Below are positions 30,808 through 39,605 of a DNA stretch of 51,702 bases, one piece after another; position 1 is the first letter of the stretch; each line of letters begins with the position of its first letter. Position numbers and translations under genes: made by a program. This DNA comes from Actinomadura viridilutea. GTDB lineage: Bacteria > Actinomycetota > Actinomycetes > Streptosporangiales > Streptosporangiaceae. The DNA is taken from the NCBI GenBank assembly GCA_003001795.1, contig PVNI01000028.1, positions 1 to 51,702 of the forward strand, in the 5' to 3' direction. Under the pieces are notes generated by a model. That model did not search any database, was not told where the DNA came from, and saw nothing but the letters and a program-made list of their open reading frames with translations.

Positions 30808-33800
30808 ATGGGCGTCCGCACCTGGATCACGTCCTGGCCGGTCTACCGGCAGATCACGGGCGGCGACCCGCTCGGGCGCGGCCCGGCGGCCAAGAGCCGC
30901 CGCACCGAACGGATCGACCCCCGCGTCGCCACCGCCGACCGGGTGGTCAGGTCCGTCTGCCCGTACTGCGCGGTCGGCTGCGGACAGAACGTCTACGTCC
31001 AGGACGGCCGGGTCACCCAGATCGAGGGCGACCCCGACTCGCCGGTCTCCCGCGGCCGCCTGTGCCCCAAGGGCTCGGCCAGCCTCCAGCTCACCACCGG
31101 GCCGGCCCGCGAGCAGCGGGTGCTGTACCGGCGGCCCTACGGCACCGACTGGGAGCGCCTCGACCTCGACACCGCCATGGAGATGATCGCCGACCGGGTG
31201 ATCGAGGCGCGCCGCGCGGGCTGGCAGTGGGAGGTCGGCGGCAAACGGGTGCGGCGCACCCTGGGCCTGGCGAGCCTGGGCGGCGCCACGCTCGACAACG
31301 AGGAGAACTACCTCATCAAGAAGCTGTTCACCGCCCTGGGCGCGATACAGATCGAGAACCAGGCGCGCATTTGACACTCCTCCACCGTTCCCGGTCTGGG
31401 AACCTCGTTCGGACGCGGCGGCGCGACCACCTTCCAGCAGGACCTGCAGAACGCCGACTGCATCGTCATCCAGGGCTCGAACATGGCCGAATGCCATCCG
31501 GTGGGGTTCCAGTGGGTGATGGAGGCCAAGGCCCGCGGCGCCACGATCATCCACGTCGACCCCCGGTTCACCCGCACCAGCGCCATGGCCGACGTGCACG
31601 TGCCGCTGCGCGCGGGCAGCGACATCGCCTTCCTCGGCGGCATCATCAACCACGTCCTGAGCAACGACGCGTACTTCCGCGACTACGTCGTCGCCTACAC
31701 CAACGCACCGGTCATCCTGCGGGAGGACTTCCGCGACACCGAGGACCTGGACGGGCTGTTCTCCGGCTTCGATCCCGACAACCGCTGTTATGACAACGCC
31801 ACATGGCAATACGAGGGCCTGGAAACGCAGGCCGCCGCGGGGCAGCGCGACCAGGAGCGCGACCAGGAGTACGACGAGCGCACGCGCGGCGGGGCCGGCG
31901 TGGCGGACGCGGCCCGCGGCGAGGCGCACGGCTCCGGCGGCGCCGCCATCGCCGAAGGGCGTCCCGAGCGCGACCCGACCCTTCGACACCCGCGATGCGT
32001 GTTCCATGTGCTCAAACGGCACTACGCCCGCTACACCCCCGAGATGGTGGAACGCGTGTGCGGCGTCCCGCGGGACCTGTTCCGCAAGGTCTGCGAGCTG
32101 ATCACCGCCAACTCCGGCCGCGACCGCACCACCGCGTTCGCCTACGCCGTCGGCTGGACGCAGCACACCGTCGGCGTCCAGTACATCCGCGCCGCCGCGA
32201 TCCTGCAGCTCCTGCTCGGCAACATCGGACGCCCCGGCGGCGGCATCCTGGCGCTGCGCGGCCACGCGTCCATCCAGGGCTCGACCGACATCCCGACCCT
32301 GTTCAACCTGCTGCCCGGCTACATCCCCATGCCGCACGCGCACCTGCACGAGGACCTGGACGCGTTCGTCCAGGCCCAGGCCGCGCAGAAGGGATTCTGG
32401 GGCGACATGCGCGCCTACCTGGTGAGCCTGCTCAAGGCCTACTGGGGGGACGCCGCCACCGCCGACAACGACTTCTGCTTCGACTACCTGCCCCGTCTGA
32501 CCGGCACCCACAGCACCTACGAGACCGTCCAGAAGCAGCTGGGCGGGGTGTGCAAGGGCTACTTCCTCATGGGGGAGAACCCCGCCGTCGGGTCCGCCAA
32601 CGCCAAGATGCAGCGGCTCGGCATGGCCTGCCTCGACTGGCTGGTGGTGCGCGACTTCTCGCTGATCGAGTCGGCCACCTGGTGGAAGGACGGCCCCGAG
32701 ATCGAGACGGGGGAGCTGCGCACCGAGGACATCGCCACCGAGGTGTTCTTCCTGCCCGCGGCCGCGCACACCGAGAAGGACGGCAGCTTCACCAACACCC
32801 AGCGCATGCTCCAGTGGCACCACGCCGCCGTCGAGCCGCCCGGCGACGCGCGCAGCGACCTGTGGTTCGTCTACCACCTCGGCCGCATCATCCGGGACAG
32901 GCTCGCCGGGTCCACCGACCCGATCGACCGCCCCGTCCTCGACCTCGCCTGGGACTACCCGGTCCGCGGGCGGCTCGCCGAACCCGACGCCGAGGCCGTC
33001 CTCGCCGAGATCAACGGGTACGGCGCCGACGGCCGCCCGCTCAGCGCGTACACCCAGCTCAAGGACGACGGCTCCACCTCCTGCGGCTGCTGGATCTACT
33101 GCGGCGTCCGCGCCGACGGCGTCAACCAGGCCGCCCGCCGCACGCCGGGCCGCGACCAGAACTGGGTCGCCCCCGAGTGGGGCTGGGCGTGGCCCGCCAA
33201 CCGCCGCATCCTCTACAACCGCGCCTCGGCCGACCCGGACGGCAGGCCGTGGAGCGACCGCAAGACCCTCGTCTGGTGGGACGCCGCCCAAGGCCGTTGG
33301 ACGGGGCATGACGTGCCCGACTTCGTCCCCGACCGGCCCCCCGACTACACGCCGCCGGAGGGGGCCCGCGCCGCCGACGCCCTCGCGGGCGACGACCCGT
33401 TCATCATGCAGGCCGACGGGAAGGGGTGGCTGTTCGCCCCTTCGGGGCTGGTGGACGGCCCGCTCCCCACCCACTACGAGCCTCAGGACTCGCCGTTCAT
33501 CAACCCGTTGTACGGGCAGCAGCGCAACCCGGCACGGCACCTTCCCCCTCCGCACCCCGACAACCTCTACCAGCCCGTGGGTTCGGAGGTGTATCCGTAC
33601 GTCGCCACCACGTACCGCCTCACCGAGCACCACACGGCGGGAGGGATGTCCCGTTGGCAGCCGTACCTGTCCGAGCTGCAGCCCGAATTCTTCTGCGAGG
33701 TCTCACCGGAGCTCGCGCGGGAACGCGGCCTGGAGCACCTCGGCTGGGCCACCATCGTCTCCGCCCGCAATGTGATCGAGGCGCGCGTCCTCGTCACCGA

Positions 33801-34068
33801 GCGCATGAAGCCGCTGACGGTGGACGGCCGCACCCTCCACCAGATCGGCCTGCCCTACCACTGGGGACCCAACGGCTACAGCGTCGGCGACGCCGCCAAC
33901 GAGCTGCTGCACCTGTCGCTCGACCCGAACACCCACATCCAGGAGGCCAAGGCCATCGCATGCGACATCCGCCCGGGCCGCCGCCCCCGCGGCCGACACG
34001 CGCCTGACCTGGTCCGCGCCTACCGCGAACGCGCCGGCATCACCGACACCACCGGAACCGAACTCTGA
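30808..34068 (+). CDS. fdhA: Selenocysteine-containing formate dehydrogenase catalytic subunit (UGA read through)
   Basis: A 1086-residue molybdopterin oxidoreductase that oxidises formate to CO2. The N-terminal [4Fe-4S] motif is VCPYCAVGCGQNV...RGRLCPKGSAS (residues 51-93). The frame meets one TGA at 31372-31374 (residue 189), in the context ENQARI-U-HSSTVPGLGTSFGRGG, exactly where E. coli FdnG/FdhF carry selenocysteine, and then runs open to 34068. Splitting here into a 188-residue and an 861-residue gene would be an error. The end has the molybdopterin-binding C-terminal domain. No twin-arginine signal is visible at the N-terminus, so a cytoplasm-facing enzyme is likely. AAAAGGGA lies 8 bases before ATG 30808. 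It stops 5 bases before the convergent selD. Confidence 0.97.
31372..31403 (+). promoter_or_regulatory. UGA selenocysteine codon and bacterial SECIS hairpin
   Basis: TGA at 31372-31374 is followed by a hairpin: GTTCCC (31387-31392), loop GGTCT (31393-31397), GGGAAC (31398-31403). Counting the U of UGA as 1, the loop residues G23 and U24 and the stem U17 fall at the same positions as in the E. coli fdhF SECIS, whose apical loop also reads GGUCU. SelB binds this loop to deliver Sec-tRNA. Confidence 0.93.
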
Positions 34069-34073
34069 GGCCG

Positions 34074-35111
34074 CTAACGGACGACGATCGCGTGCTCCCT
34101 CTGCGGGACGAGCTCTCCGATCACGGGCGCGCCCGGCACCTCCCCGGCGAGGAGCAGACCACCGGACGTCTGCGCGTCGGCCAGCAGCAGCCGCGTCGCC
34201 TCGTCGCAGTCGCCGAAATCCGTGTGGGGCTCGACCCAGGCGAGATTGCGGCGCGTGCCGCCGCTGACGAACCCGTCGCGCACCGCCTCCCGCGCGCCGT
34301 CCACATACGGGACGGCCGCCGCGTCGATGACGGCGGTGACGCCGCTCGCCCGGGCCAGCTTGGACAAGTGCCCCAGCAACCCGAACCCGGTGACGTCCGT
34401 CGCGCACTCCACGCCCGCCTTCAGCGCGGCCTCGCAGGCGTCCCTGTTGAGCCGCACCATCGTCTGCACCGCTTCGGGGAAGACCTCGCCCGTCGCCTTG
34501 TGCCGGTTGTTGAGCACCCCGATGCCGAGCGGCTTCGTCAACGACAACGGCAGCCCCGCGCGCCCCTTGTCGTTGCGCAGCAGCCGGTCCGGGTCGGCGA
34601 TGCCCGTGACGGCCATCCCGTACTTGGGCTCGGCGTCGTCCACGCTGTGCCCGCCGCCCACGTGGCAGCCCGCCTGCGCCGCCACGTCGAGGCCCCCGCG
34701 CAGCACCTCCCGCGCCAGGTCGAACGGCAGCACGTCCCGCGGCCACGCCAGCAAATTCACCGCCACCAGCGGCCGCCCGCCCACCGCGTACACGTCCGAC
34801 AACGCGTTCGCCGCCGCGATGCGGCCCCAGTCGTAGGGGTCGTCCACGACGGGCGTGAAGAAGTCCGCCGTGGCCACCACAGCGGGGCCGTCGTCGCCCG
34901 GCGTCCGCACCACGGCCGCGTCGTCGCCGTTCTCCAGTCCGATGAGCAGCCGCGCCTCGGACGTCCTCTCGGGCGCCGTCTCGGGCGCCGCGACCAGCCC
35001 CGCCACCACGTCCTCCAGCTCCCCGGGGGGAATTTTGCACGCGCACCCGCCGCCCCGCGCGTACCGCGTGAGCCGGATCGCGCCTGTGGTCGTCCCTTCG
35101 GTCGTCGCCAT
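34074..35111 (-). CDS. selD: Selenide, water dikinase (selenophosphate synthetase)
   Basis: A 345-residue enzyme making selenophosphate from selenide and ATP, the selenium donor for Sec-tRNA. The catalytic glycine-rich segment is RGGGCACKIPP with Cys23 in the position of E. coli Cys17; some SelD proteins carry Sec there, this one does not. The ATP-binding GDDAAVV (near 68), the VATADFFTPVVDDPYDWGRIAAANALSDVYA block and GGHSVDDAEPKYGM are all present. The open frame extends upstream across the tRNA region, but ATG 35111 with GAGGAAGG upstream is the clear start. It is convergent with fdhA and divergent from selC, from which it is separated by 51 bases. Confidence 0.96.
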   Translation of the reverse strand: MATTEGTTTGAIRLTRYARGGGCACKIPPGELEDVVAGLVAAPETAPERTSEARLLIGLENGDDAAVVRTPGDDGPAVVATADFFTPVVDDPYDWGRIAAANALSDVYAVGGRPLVAVNLLAWPRDVLPFDLAREVLRGGLDVAAQAGCHVGGGHSVDDAEPKYGMAVTGIADPDRLLRNDKGRAGLPLSLTKPLGIGVLNNRHKATGEVFPEAVQTMVRLNRDACEAALKAGVECATDVTGFGLLGHLSKLARASGVTAVIDAAAVPYVDGAREAVRDGFVSGGTRRNLAWVEPHTDFGDCDEATRLLLADAQTSGGLLLAGEVPGAPVIGELVPQREHAIVVR

Positions 35112-35162
35112 CGCCGCCCTTCCTCGGTGTGACGGCCGTCGGCCCGGGTATGCGCCGGTGCT

Positions 35163-35255
35163 GGAGGCGTCTGGGTGCCTGGTGGCCCCCCCGGTCTTCA
35201 AAACCGCGGTGTCCGAGGTCCTCGGACAGGCGGGTTCGATTCCCGTCCGCCTCCG
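35163..35255 (+). tRNA. selC: Selenocysteine tRNA, anticodon UCA
   Basis: A 93-base tRNA with anticodon TCA at 35198-35200 in a CTTCAAA loop. The acceptor pairs GGAGGCG with CGCCTCC, and the discriminator G is at 35255. The T arm is GCGGG-TTCGATT-CCCGT. The long variable arm has a perfect 7-bp stem GTCCGAG/CTCGGAC with a GTC loop. Acceptor plus T stem can total 13 bp, as in all tRNA-Sec, either as 7+6 or as 8+5 with a T-C mismatch in position 8. The extended D stem (GGGTGCC/GGCCCCC) has one T-C mismatch, and the anticodon stem has a C-C mismatch below four good pairs. CCA is not encoded. Confidence 0.95.
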
Positions 35256-35618
35256 CTGCGAACCGCCCGGCGCCCGGGCCCGGCAGCCGTGCCGGAACAC
35301 CCTCGAGCACCGGCACGCGCTGCGTTATGCCCCGAAACCCCGGAGCGACTCCTCGGGCGGCCGTCACGCGCAGAGAGCGGCGGAGACGGCGGCCTCGTCG
35401 TCAACCGCCGCATCACCTGCCGCAGCTCCGCGTAGTGCGTGCCCGCCGCGACCGGTTGCGCCGTGACGACCAGTGCCAGGGCCGCCACCCCGGCCGTCAT
35501 CCTCATGCGTCTTCTCAAGTTGCTTCACGCTAGGAACGGCGTCACCGCACGGACATCGCCTACAAGAGCCAACCCACGCCTCGACCAAAAGACCCACGAC
35601 AGCGAAGTCGTGCCGGGC
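35256..35618. other. Gap between selC and selB; possible small secreted peptide remnant
   Basis: About 360 bases without a secure gene. On the minus strand a frame from about 35500 encodes a convincing signal peptide (MTAGVAALALVVTAQPVAAG) preceded by GAGAAG. The reading frame then becomes Arg/Ser/Pro-rich and runs into the tRNA gene, so a functional product of that length is doubtful. The stretch is bounded by a diverged 30-bp direct repeat, the right copy of which is the end of selB. Confidence 0.3.
35302..35331. repeat. Direct repeat, left copy (matches selB 3' end)
   Basis: CTCGAGCACCGGCACGCGCT and the ten bases after it match 35618-35647 with five differences over 30 bp. The right copy spans the stop codon and last nine codons of selB. 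The copies are 316 bases apart, and the left one begins 47 bases after selC. Confidence 0.6.
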
Positions 35619-35647
35619 TCATGCACCGGGACGCGCTGCGTCATGCC
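35618..35647. repeat. Direct repeat, right copy (selB 3' end)
   Basis: CTCATGCACCGGGACGCGCT plus ten bases, the counterpart of 35302-35331. The minus-strand reading AARxGA is shared by both copies, so it may be a duplicated selB end. Confidence 0.6.
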
Positions 35648-37406
35648 TGCGGAGGCAGCGGCGGTGGGTTTCGTCCACTCGGACGGTGTAGCCGCGGCGG
35701 TCCAGGTGCTCGAGGAGGGGGACGGCGACGCGGCGGGTCGTGCCGAGGGCCTGGCGGGCCTGGCTCAGGGTGAACGGCTGAGGGAGGCGGGCGAGGACGG
35801 CCGCGGCGCGGGCCTCGCAGTCCGGCAGCAGGACGATCTCGTCGGAGATCTTCCGCAGGGCGCCCGCGGCGGCCGCGGCGCTGAGCAGCCGGGGGGTGAG
35901 GCCCAGCTCGGCGAGCCGGCCGGCTTCCGGGGCGCGGAACGGGGCCTCGGCGAGGTCGCGGCGGATCGCGTCGACGGCGCGCTGGATGTGCGGCGGCAGC
36001 CGGGGGCGCGTCGCCGCGCCGTACAGCTTGCCGCCGTGCCGGCGGACGCCATCGCGGGCCAGGGCGTCGACCAGGGCGCGGTCGGGCAGCCCGAGGGCGC
36101 GGCGGGCCGCCTCGGCGGGCAGGCCCGGGTCGGTGGGGTGGCGGGCCGTGTGCTCCTCCACGGCCTTCACCAGGCGGCGGTGCAGATCGGCCCAGTGGTC
36201 GGGGTCCGCCAGCCAGTCGCCGGCCACCGGCGCGGACGGGACGTCCAGGCCCATGGCGAGCAGGTCCGCGCGGCGGATCAGGCCGCGGCGGCGCAGTTCG
36301 GCGGCGCCGTCGGGGACGCCGGGCAGGGCGGCCAGCTCGCGGGCGCGGGCGGCCGCGGCGCCCCGCCGGTCGAACCGGGGCGGCCGGACGTCCAGCACGG
36401 TGATCCCGGCGGGGACGCGGTGCAGCCCGGGGTCGCGCAGCAGCGCGATGTCGCCGACGCGCAGCGCGAGGGGACGCGCGAGCGACAGGCGCGCCGTGTC
36501 GGCGCCGAGCGGCCGGACGACGACCGGCACGGCCGCCGATCCCGCGTGCAGGGTCAGGTGCCGGGGGAGGTCGCGGGCCGGGTCGCCCCGCAGGCGCACG
36601 TCGATCAGGTCGGTGGTCAGCCAGCGGCCCGGCGTCAGCAGGACGTCGCCCCGGCGCAGCGTCTCGGGCGCGCCGCGCAGGTTGACCGCCACGCGGGCGA
36701 CCGCGCCCACCTGCTCGCGCGTCCGCTTCAGCGCCTCCAGGCCGCGCACCGTGACCCGGGTGCCGTCCACCAGCGCCAGTTCGTCGCCGACGCGGATGGC
36801 GCCGGCGCGGAGGGTTCCGGTCACCACCGTGCCCCGGCCCTGGACGGTGAACGCGCGGTCGATCCAGAGGCGGACGTCGGCGCGCGTGTCGGGCGGAGGG
36901 AGCGCGGCGGTCAGATCGACCAGGGCGCGGCGCAGGTCGTCCAGGCCCTCGCCCGTCGCCCCGCTCGCCATGACGGCGTCGACCTCGCCGAGGGACGTGG
37001 CGGCGAGACGGGCCAGGGCGTCGTCGCGGACGGCGGCGGCCGCGTCGGGGGCGGCGAGGTCGCACCGGGTGACGACGAGCAGGCCGTGCCGGACGTCCAG
37101 CGCGTCCAGCACCGACAGGTGCTCGTCGGACTGCCGCTGCCAGCCCTGGTCGGCGGCCACGACGAACATCACGGCCGGCACCGGGCCGACCCCGGCGAGC
37201 ATGTTGGCGACGAGGCGTTCGTGTCCGGGGACGTCCACGAACGCCACGTCCTCGCCGTCGGGCAGGCGCGTCCAGGCGAAACCGAGGTCGAGGGTCAGGC
37301 CGCGGCGGCGCTCCTCCTCCCAGCGGTCCGGCTCCATCCCCGTCAGGGCCCGCACGAGCGTGGACTTGCCGTGGTCGACATGCCCCGCGGTCGCGACGAC
37401 GCGCAT
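35619..37406 (-). CDS. selB: Selenocysteine-specific elongation factor SelB
   Basis: A 595-residue GTPase that carries Sec-tRNA to the ribosome and binds the SECIS hairpin. The P-loop GHVDHGKST is at residues 8-16, DVPGHE near 58 and VTRCDL near 107. EF-Tu-like domains II and III follow, then four winged-helix regions typical of SelB (for example QPFTLSQARQALGTTRRVAVPLLEHLDRRGYTVR at the end), which contact the SECIS loop. The frame is open upstream inside selA, but ATG 37406 shares its A with the selA stop (TGATG), so the two are translationally coupled. Downstream the operon ends near the direct repeat. Confidence 0.96.
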   Translation of the reverse strand: MRVVATAGHVDHGKSTLVRALTGMEPDRWEEERRRGLTLDLGFAWTRLPDGEDVAFVDVPGHERLVANMLAGVGPVPAVMFVVAADQGWQRQSDEHLSVLDALDVRHGLLVVTRCDLAAPDAAAAVRDDALARLAATSLGEVDAVMASGATGEGLDDLRRALVDLTAALPPPDTRADVRLWIDRAFTVQGRGTVVTGTLRAGAIRVGDELALVDGTRVTVRGLEALKRTREQVGAVARVAVNLRGAPETLRRGDVLLTPGRWLTTDLIDVRLRGDPARDLPRHLTLHAGSAAVPVVVRPLGADTARLSLARPLALRVGDIALLRDPGLHRVPAGITVLDVRPPRFDRRGAAAARARELAALPGVPDGAAELRRRGLIRRADLLAMGLDVPSAPVAGDWLADPDHWADLHRRLVKAVEEHTARHPTDPGLPAEAARRALGLPDRALVDALARDGVRRHGGKLYGAATRPRLPPHIQRAVDAIRRDLAEAPFRAPEAGRLAELGLTPRLLSAAAAAGALRKISDEIVLLPDCEARAAAVLARLPQPFTLSQARQALGTTRRVAVPLLEHLDRRGYTVRVDETHRRCLRRHDAARPGA

Positions 37407-38704
37407 CACACCTCCCCCGCGGCTTGGACGGCGGCGGTCAGCGCCGCGTCCTGCTCGTCCGGAACGGCGCGCAGGTCGAGCAGGCACCGGCCGTTCTCGA
37501 CCCGCCCCACCACCGCGGGGGACCCCAGGCGCAGCGACACGGCGTAGGACTCGGGCAAGGAGATCGCGGCGCTCGGCAGGGCGACCCCTGGGGCGCCTCC
37601 GCCGCCGACCGTGGCGGAGCTGTCCACGGCATGGGCGTCGACGCCTTCGGCGCGGAGCTTCTGCGCGATGTGCTCGGCGCGGTCCCGCAGCACCCGCACG
37701 TCCGCATGGAGGGCTCGACGGGTGGGCGTCTCAGGGCCGCGCAGCGTCGCCTCCAACGCGGCCAGCGTGAGCTTGTCGACGCGCAGGGCGCGGGCCAGCG
37801 GATGCCGGGCGAGCCGTTCGACCAGGTCGGCCTTGCCGAGCACCAGGCCGCACTGGGGGCCGCCCAAGAGTTTGTCTCCGCTGGCGGTGACGAGCGACGC
37901 GCCGTCGCGCAGCCAGGTCGCCGCGTCCGGCTCGTCCGGCAGCACGGGGTCGGGCGCCGGCAGCCCCGAGCCCAGGTCGGCGACGACCGGCACGCCCAGC
38001 CGGGCCAGGTCCCGCACCCCGACGGAGCCGGTGAAGCCGGTCATCACGAAGTTGGACGGGTGCACCTTCAGCACGAACCCGGTGTCGGGGCCGACGGCCG
38101 CCGCGTAGTCGTCCAGGCGCGCGCGGTTGGTGGCGCCGACCTCGCGCAGCCGCGCGCCCGTGGAGACCAGCAGGTCCGGGATGCGGAACCCGTCGCCGAT
38201 CTCCACCATCTCGCCCCGGCTGAGCACGATCTCGCGCCTCGCGGCCAGCGCCGTCGCGGCCAGCACCAGGGCGGCGGCGCCGTTGTTGACCACGTGCGCC
38301 GCCTCGGCGGCGGGCACGCGCCGCAGCAGCGCGTCCAGCGCGGAGCGGCCGCGCCGCGACCGGGCGCCGGAGGCCAGGTCGAGCTCCACGTCGGTCGCGC
38401 CGGACGCCGCGAGCACCGCCTCCCGGGCGGCCCGCGACAGCGGCGCCCGGCCGAGGTTGGTGTGCAGCAGCACGCCCGTCGCGTTGATCACCGGGCGCAG
38501 GCCCCCGGCGGTGTCCGGCAGCGCGGCGACGGCCGCGTCCGCGACGGCCTCGGGCGCGATCTCCCCCCGCCGGGCCCGGTCCTGCGCCGCGACGATCACC
38601 GACTTCACCAGGTCGCGGCCGAGGCGCCGCGCCGCCGCCGACAGCCGGGGCTCGGCGAGCAGCGCGTCGGTGCGCGGGATGCGGCGGACGACCGTGGGAT
38701 CCAT
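37406..38704 (-). CDS. selA: L-seryl-tRNA(Sec) selenium transferase
   Basis: A 432-residue PLP enzyme converting Ser-tRNA(Sec) to Sec-tRNA(Sec) with selenophosphate. The N-terminal domain that reads the tRNA is present (LGRDLVKSVIVAAQDRARRG). The family block VINATGVLLHTNLGRAPLS is near residue 74, VNNGAAALVLA near 140, EIGDGFRIPDLL near 168, and the PLP-binding lysine is in TASGDKLLGGPQCGLVLG near residue 278. The length is normal. It heads the selA-selB operon and overlaps selB by one base. A hairpin between selA and the next gene upstream belongs to that gene's terminator. Confidence 0.97.
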   Translation of the reverse strand: MDPTVVRRIPRTDALLAEPRLSAAARRLGRDLVKSVIVAAQDRARRGEIAPEAVADAAVAALPDTAGGLRPVINATGVLLHTNLGRAPLSRAAREAVLAASGATDVELDLASGARSRRGRSALDALLRRVPAAEAAHVVNNGAAALVLAATALAARREIVLSRGEMVEIGDGFRIPDLLVSTGARLREVGATNRARLDDYAAAVGPDTGFVLKVHPSNFVMTGFTGSVGVRDLARLGVPVVADLGSGLPAPDPVLPDEPDAATWLRDGASLVTASGDKLLGGPQCGLVLGKADLVERLARHPLARALRVDKLTLAALEATLRGPETPTRRALHADVRVLRDRAEHIAQKLRAEGVDAHAVDSSATVGGGGAPGVALPSAAISLPESYAVSLRLGSPAVVGRVENGRCLLDLRAVPDEQDAALTAAVQAAGEV

Positions 38705-38753
38705 CGAGCAGCCTCCTGGGCACGCCGCTACCCCGTCGGCCCGCGGACAAACG

Positions 38754-38785
38754 AGGGCCCGCGCACCGCCGGGTGCGCGGGCCCT
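38754..38785 (-). terminator. Hairpin terminator of the choice-of-anchor gene
   Basis: AGGGCCCGCGCACC and its complement form a 14-bp perfect stem with a 4-base loop. Read on the minus strand it is followed by CGTTTGTCC. It lies 16 bases after the secreted protein's stop and before selA. Confidence 0.82.
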
Positions 38786-38801
38786 GCCTGGACGTGCGGC
38801 G

Positions 38802-39578
38802 TCAGCCGGTCACCGGGAGGTCACCGGCGACGGGCCGGGGAGCGGGCGCCTGCGGCACCGCCCCCGGGTTCGCCGCCGTGCCCGGGTTCGCCGCCGTGCC
38901 GGGGTGCGCCGGCGTACCCGGGCGAGCCGTCGCCCCCGTTCCCGGAGCCGCCGTGCCTCCGGTGGACGGCGAGTTCTGGTCCTGCGGCCGGGTGGGCACG
39001 GCCGCGCACCGCACGGACGCGAGGCTGAGCCGCTGCGTCCGCTCACCGCCGAGCGGCACGGCCGCCTCCAGCGCGGTCACGCGCAGCCTGCCCTGCTCGT
39101 CCCGGGTCTGCTTGTTCAGCGTGACGCGGGCCTTGCCGAGCCCGGGCACCGGAACGGTCATCGTGGTGTTGGGCCGCGCCTCGGCCACGAGGGGGCGGCC
39201 GGCCAGCGTCGCGTCGGCCAGGCGCGACTTGCCCGCGCCGTTCTCGCACGTGGCGGTGATCGCGCCCGCCTTCAGGCGCAGCCGCGGCGACTCCACGTTG
39301 GACAGCGAGGCCCGGCCGCCCTCGGCCCCGGCGGCGGTCTTCAGGCCGGTCGCCTTGAGCAGGGAGTTGCCGGGCAGTTCGGCGAGGTGCTCGTTGGCCT
39401 CCCGCCCCCTGGAGGACACCGAGGGAACCGCCGGGACGTCCACCGGTCCGATGGCGCGGACACCGAACGCCGCACCGCCTCCCCGGGTGTCGGCGTCGGC
39501 GGTCGCGGCGGGCGCGGCGAGCGCCGCGGCGACCGCGCCGGTGGCGGCTGCGAACCTGGTCAGCTGCTGCAAACGCAC
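38802..39578 (-). CDS. Secreted choice-of-anchor-type protein ending in LPVTG
   Basis: A 258-residue secreted protein. A signal peptide (LTRFAAATGAVAAALAAPAATADA) is followed by a beta-rich domain that resembles actinobacterial choice-of-anchor P proteins: ASLSNVESPRLRLKAGAITATCE, LADATLAGRPL, NTTMTVPVPGLGKARVTLNKQT and VRCA. The last 55 residues are Pro/Gly/Thr repeats (GT(P/A)AxPG). The C-terminus is GDLPVTG and then stop, so a sortase-like LPxTG motif ends the protein with no membrane helix or charged tail after it. GTG 39578 is chosen for its AAGGAGAG site. The upstream gap contains 13-bp repeats. Function unknown; a surface or envelope role is likely. Confidence 0.72.
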   Translation of the reverse strand: MRLQQLTRFAAATGAVAAALAAPAATADADTRGGGAAFGVRAIGPVDVPAVPSVSSRGREANEHLAELPGNSLLKATGLKTAAGAEGGRASLSNVESPRLRLKAGAITATCENGAGKSRLADATLAGRPLVAEARPNTTMTVPVPGLGKARVTLNKQTRDEQGRLRVTALEAAVPLGGERTQRLSLASVRCAAVPTRPQDQNSPSTGGTAAPGTGATARPGTPAHPGTAANPGTAANPGAVPQAPAPRPVAGDLPVTG

Positions 39579-39605
39579 AGTTCTCTCCTTGAATCGATGG
39601 TGTGA

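Noticed and set aside
31372..31374. TGA in fdhA as a nonsense mutation or a boundary between two genes
   Set aside because: The protein context fits the Sec position of formate dehydrogenases, a SECIS hairpin follows in register, and the full Sec machinery lies beside it.
30097..33633. Very long minus-strand open frame (over 1100 codons) opposite the fdh operon
   Set aside because: Shadow frame caused by high GC; no domains, low-complexity Val/Gly/Arg-rich translation, and it overlaps strongly supported genes on the other strand.
34074..35300. SelD extended upstream to 35300
   Set aside because: The extension is antisense to the tRNA-Sec gene; ATG 35111 has a good ribosome binding site.
35256..35331. 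tRNA-associated integration (att) site at selC
   Set aside because: The direct repeat does not overlap the tRNA 3' end and no integrase gene is present; I report it only as a diverged repeat.
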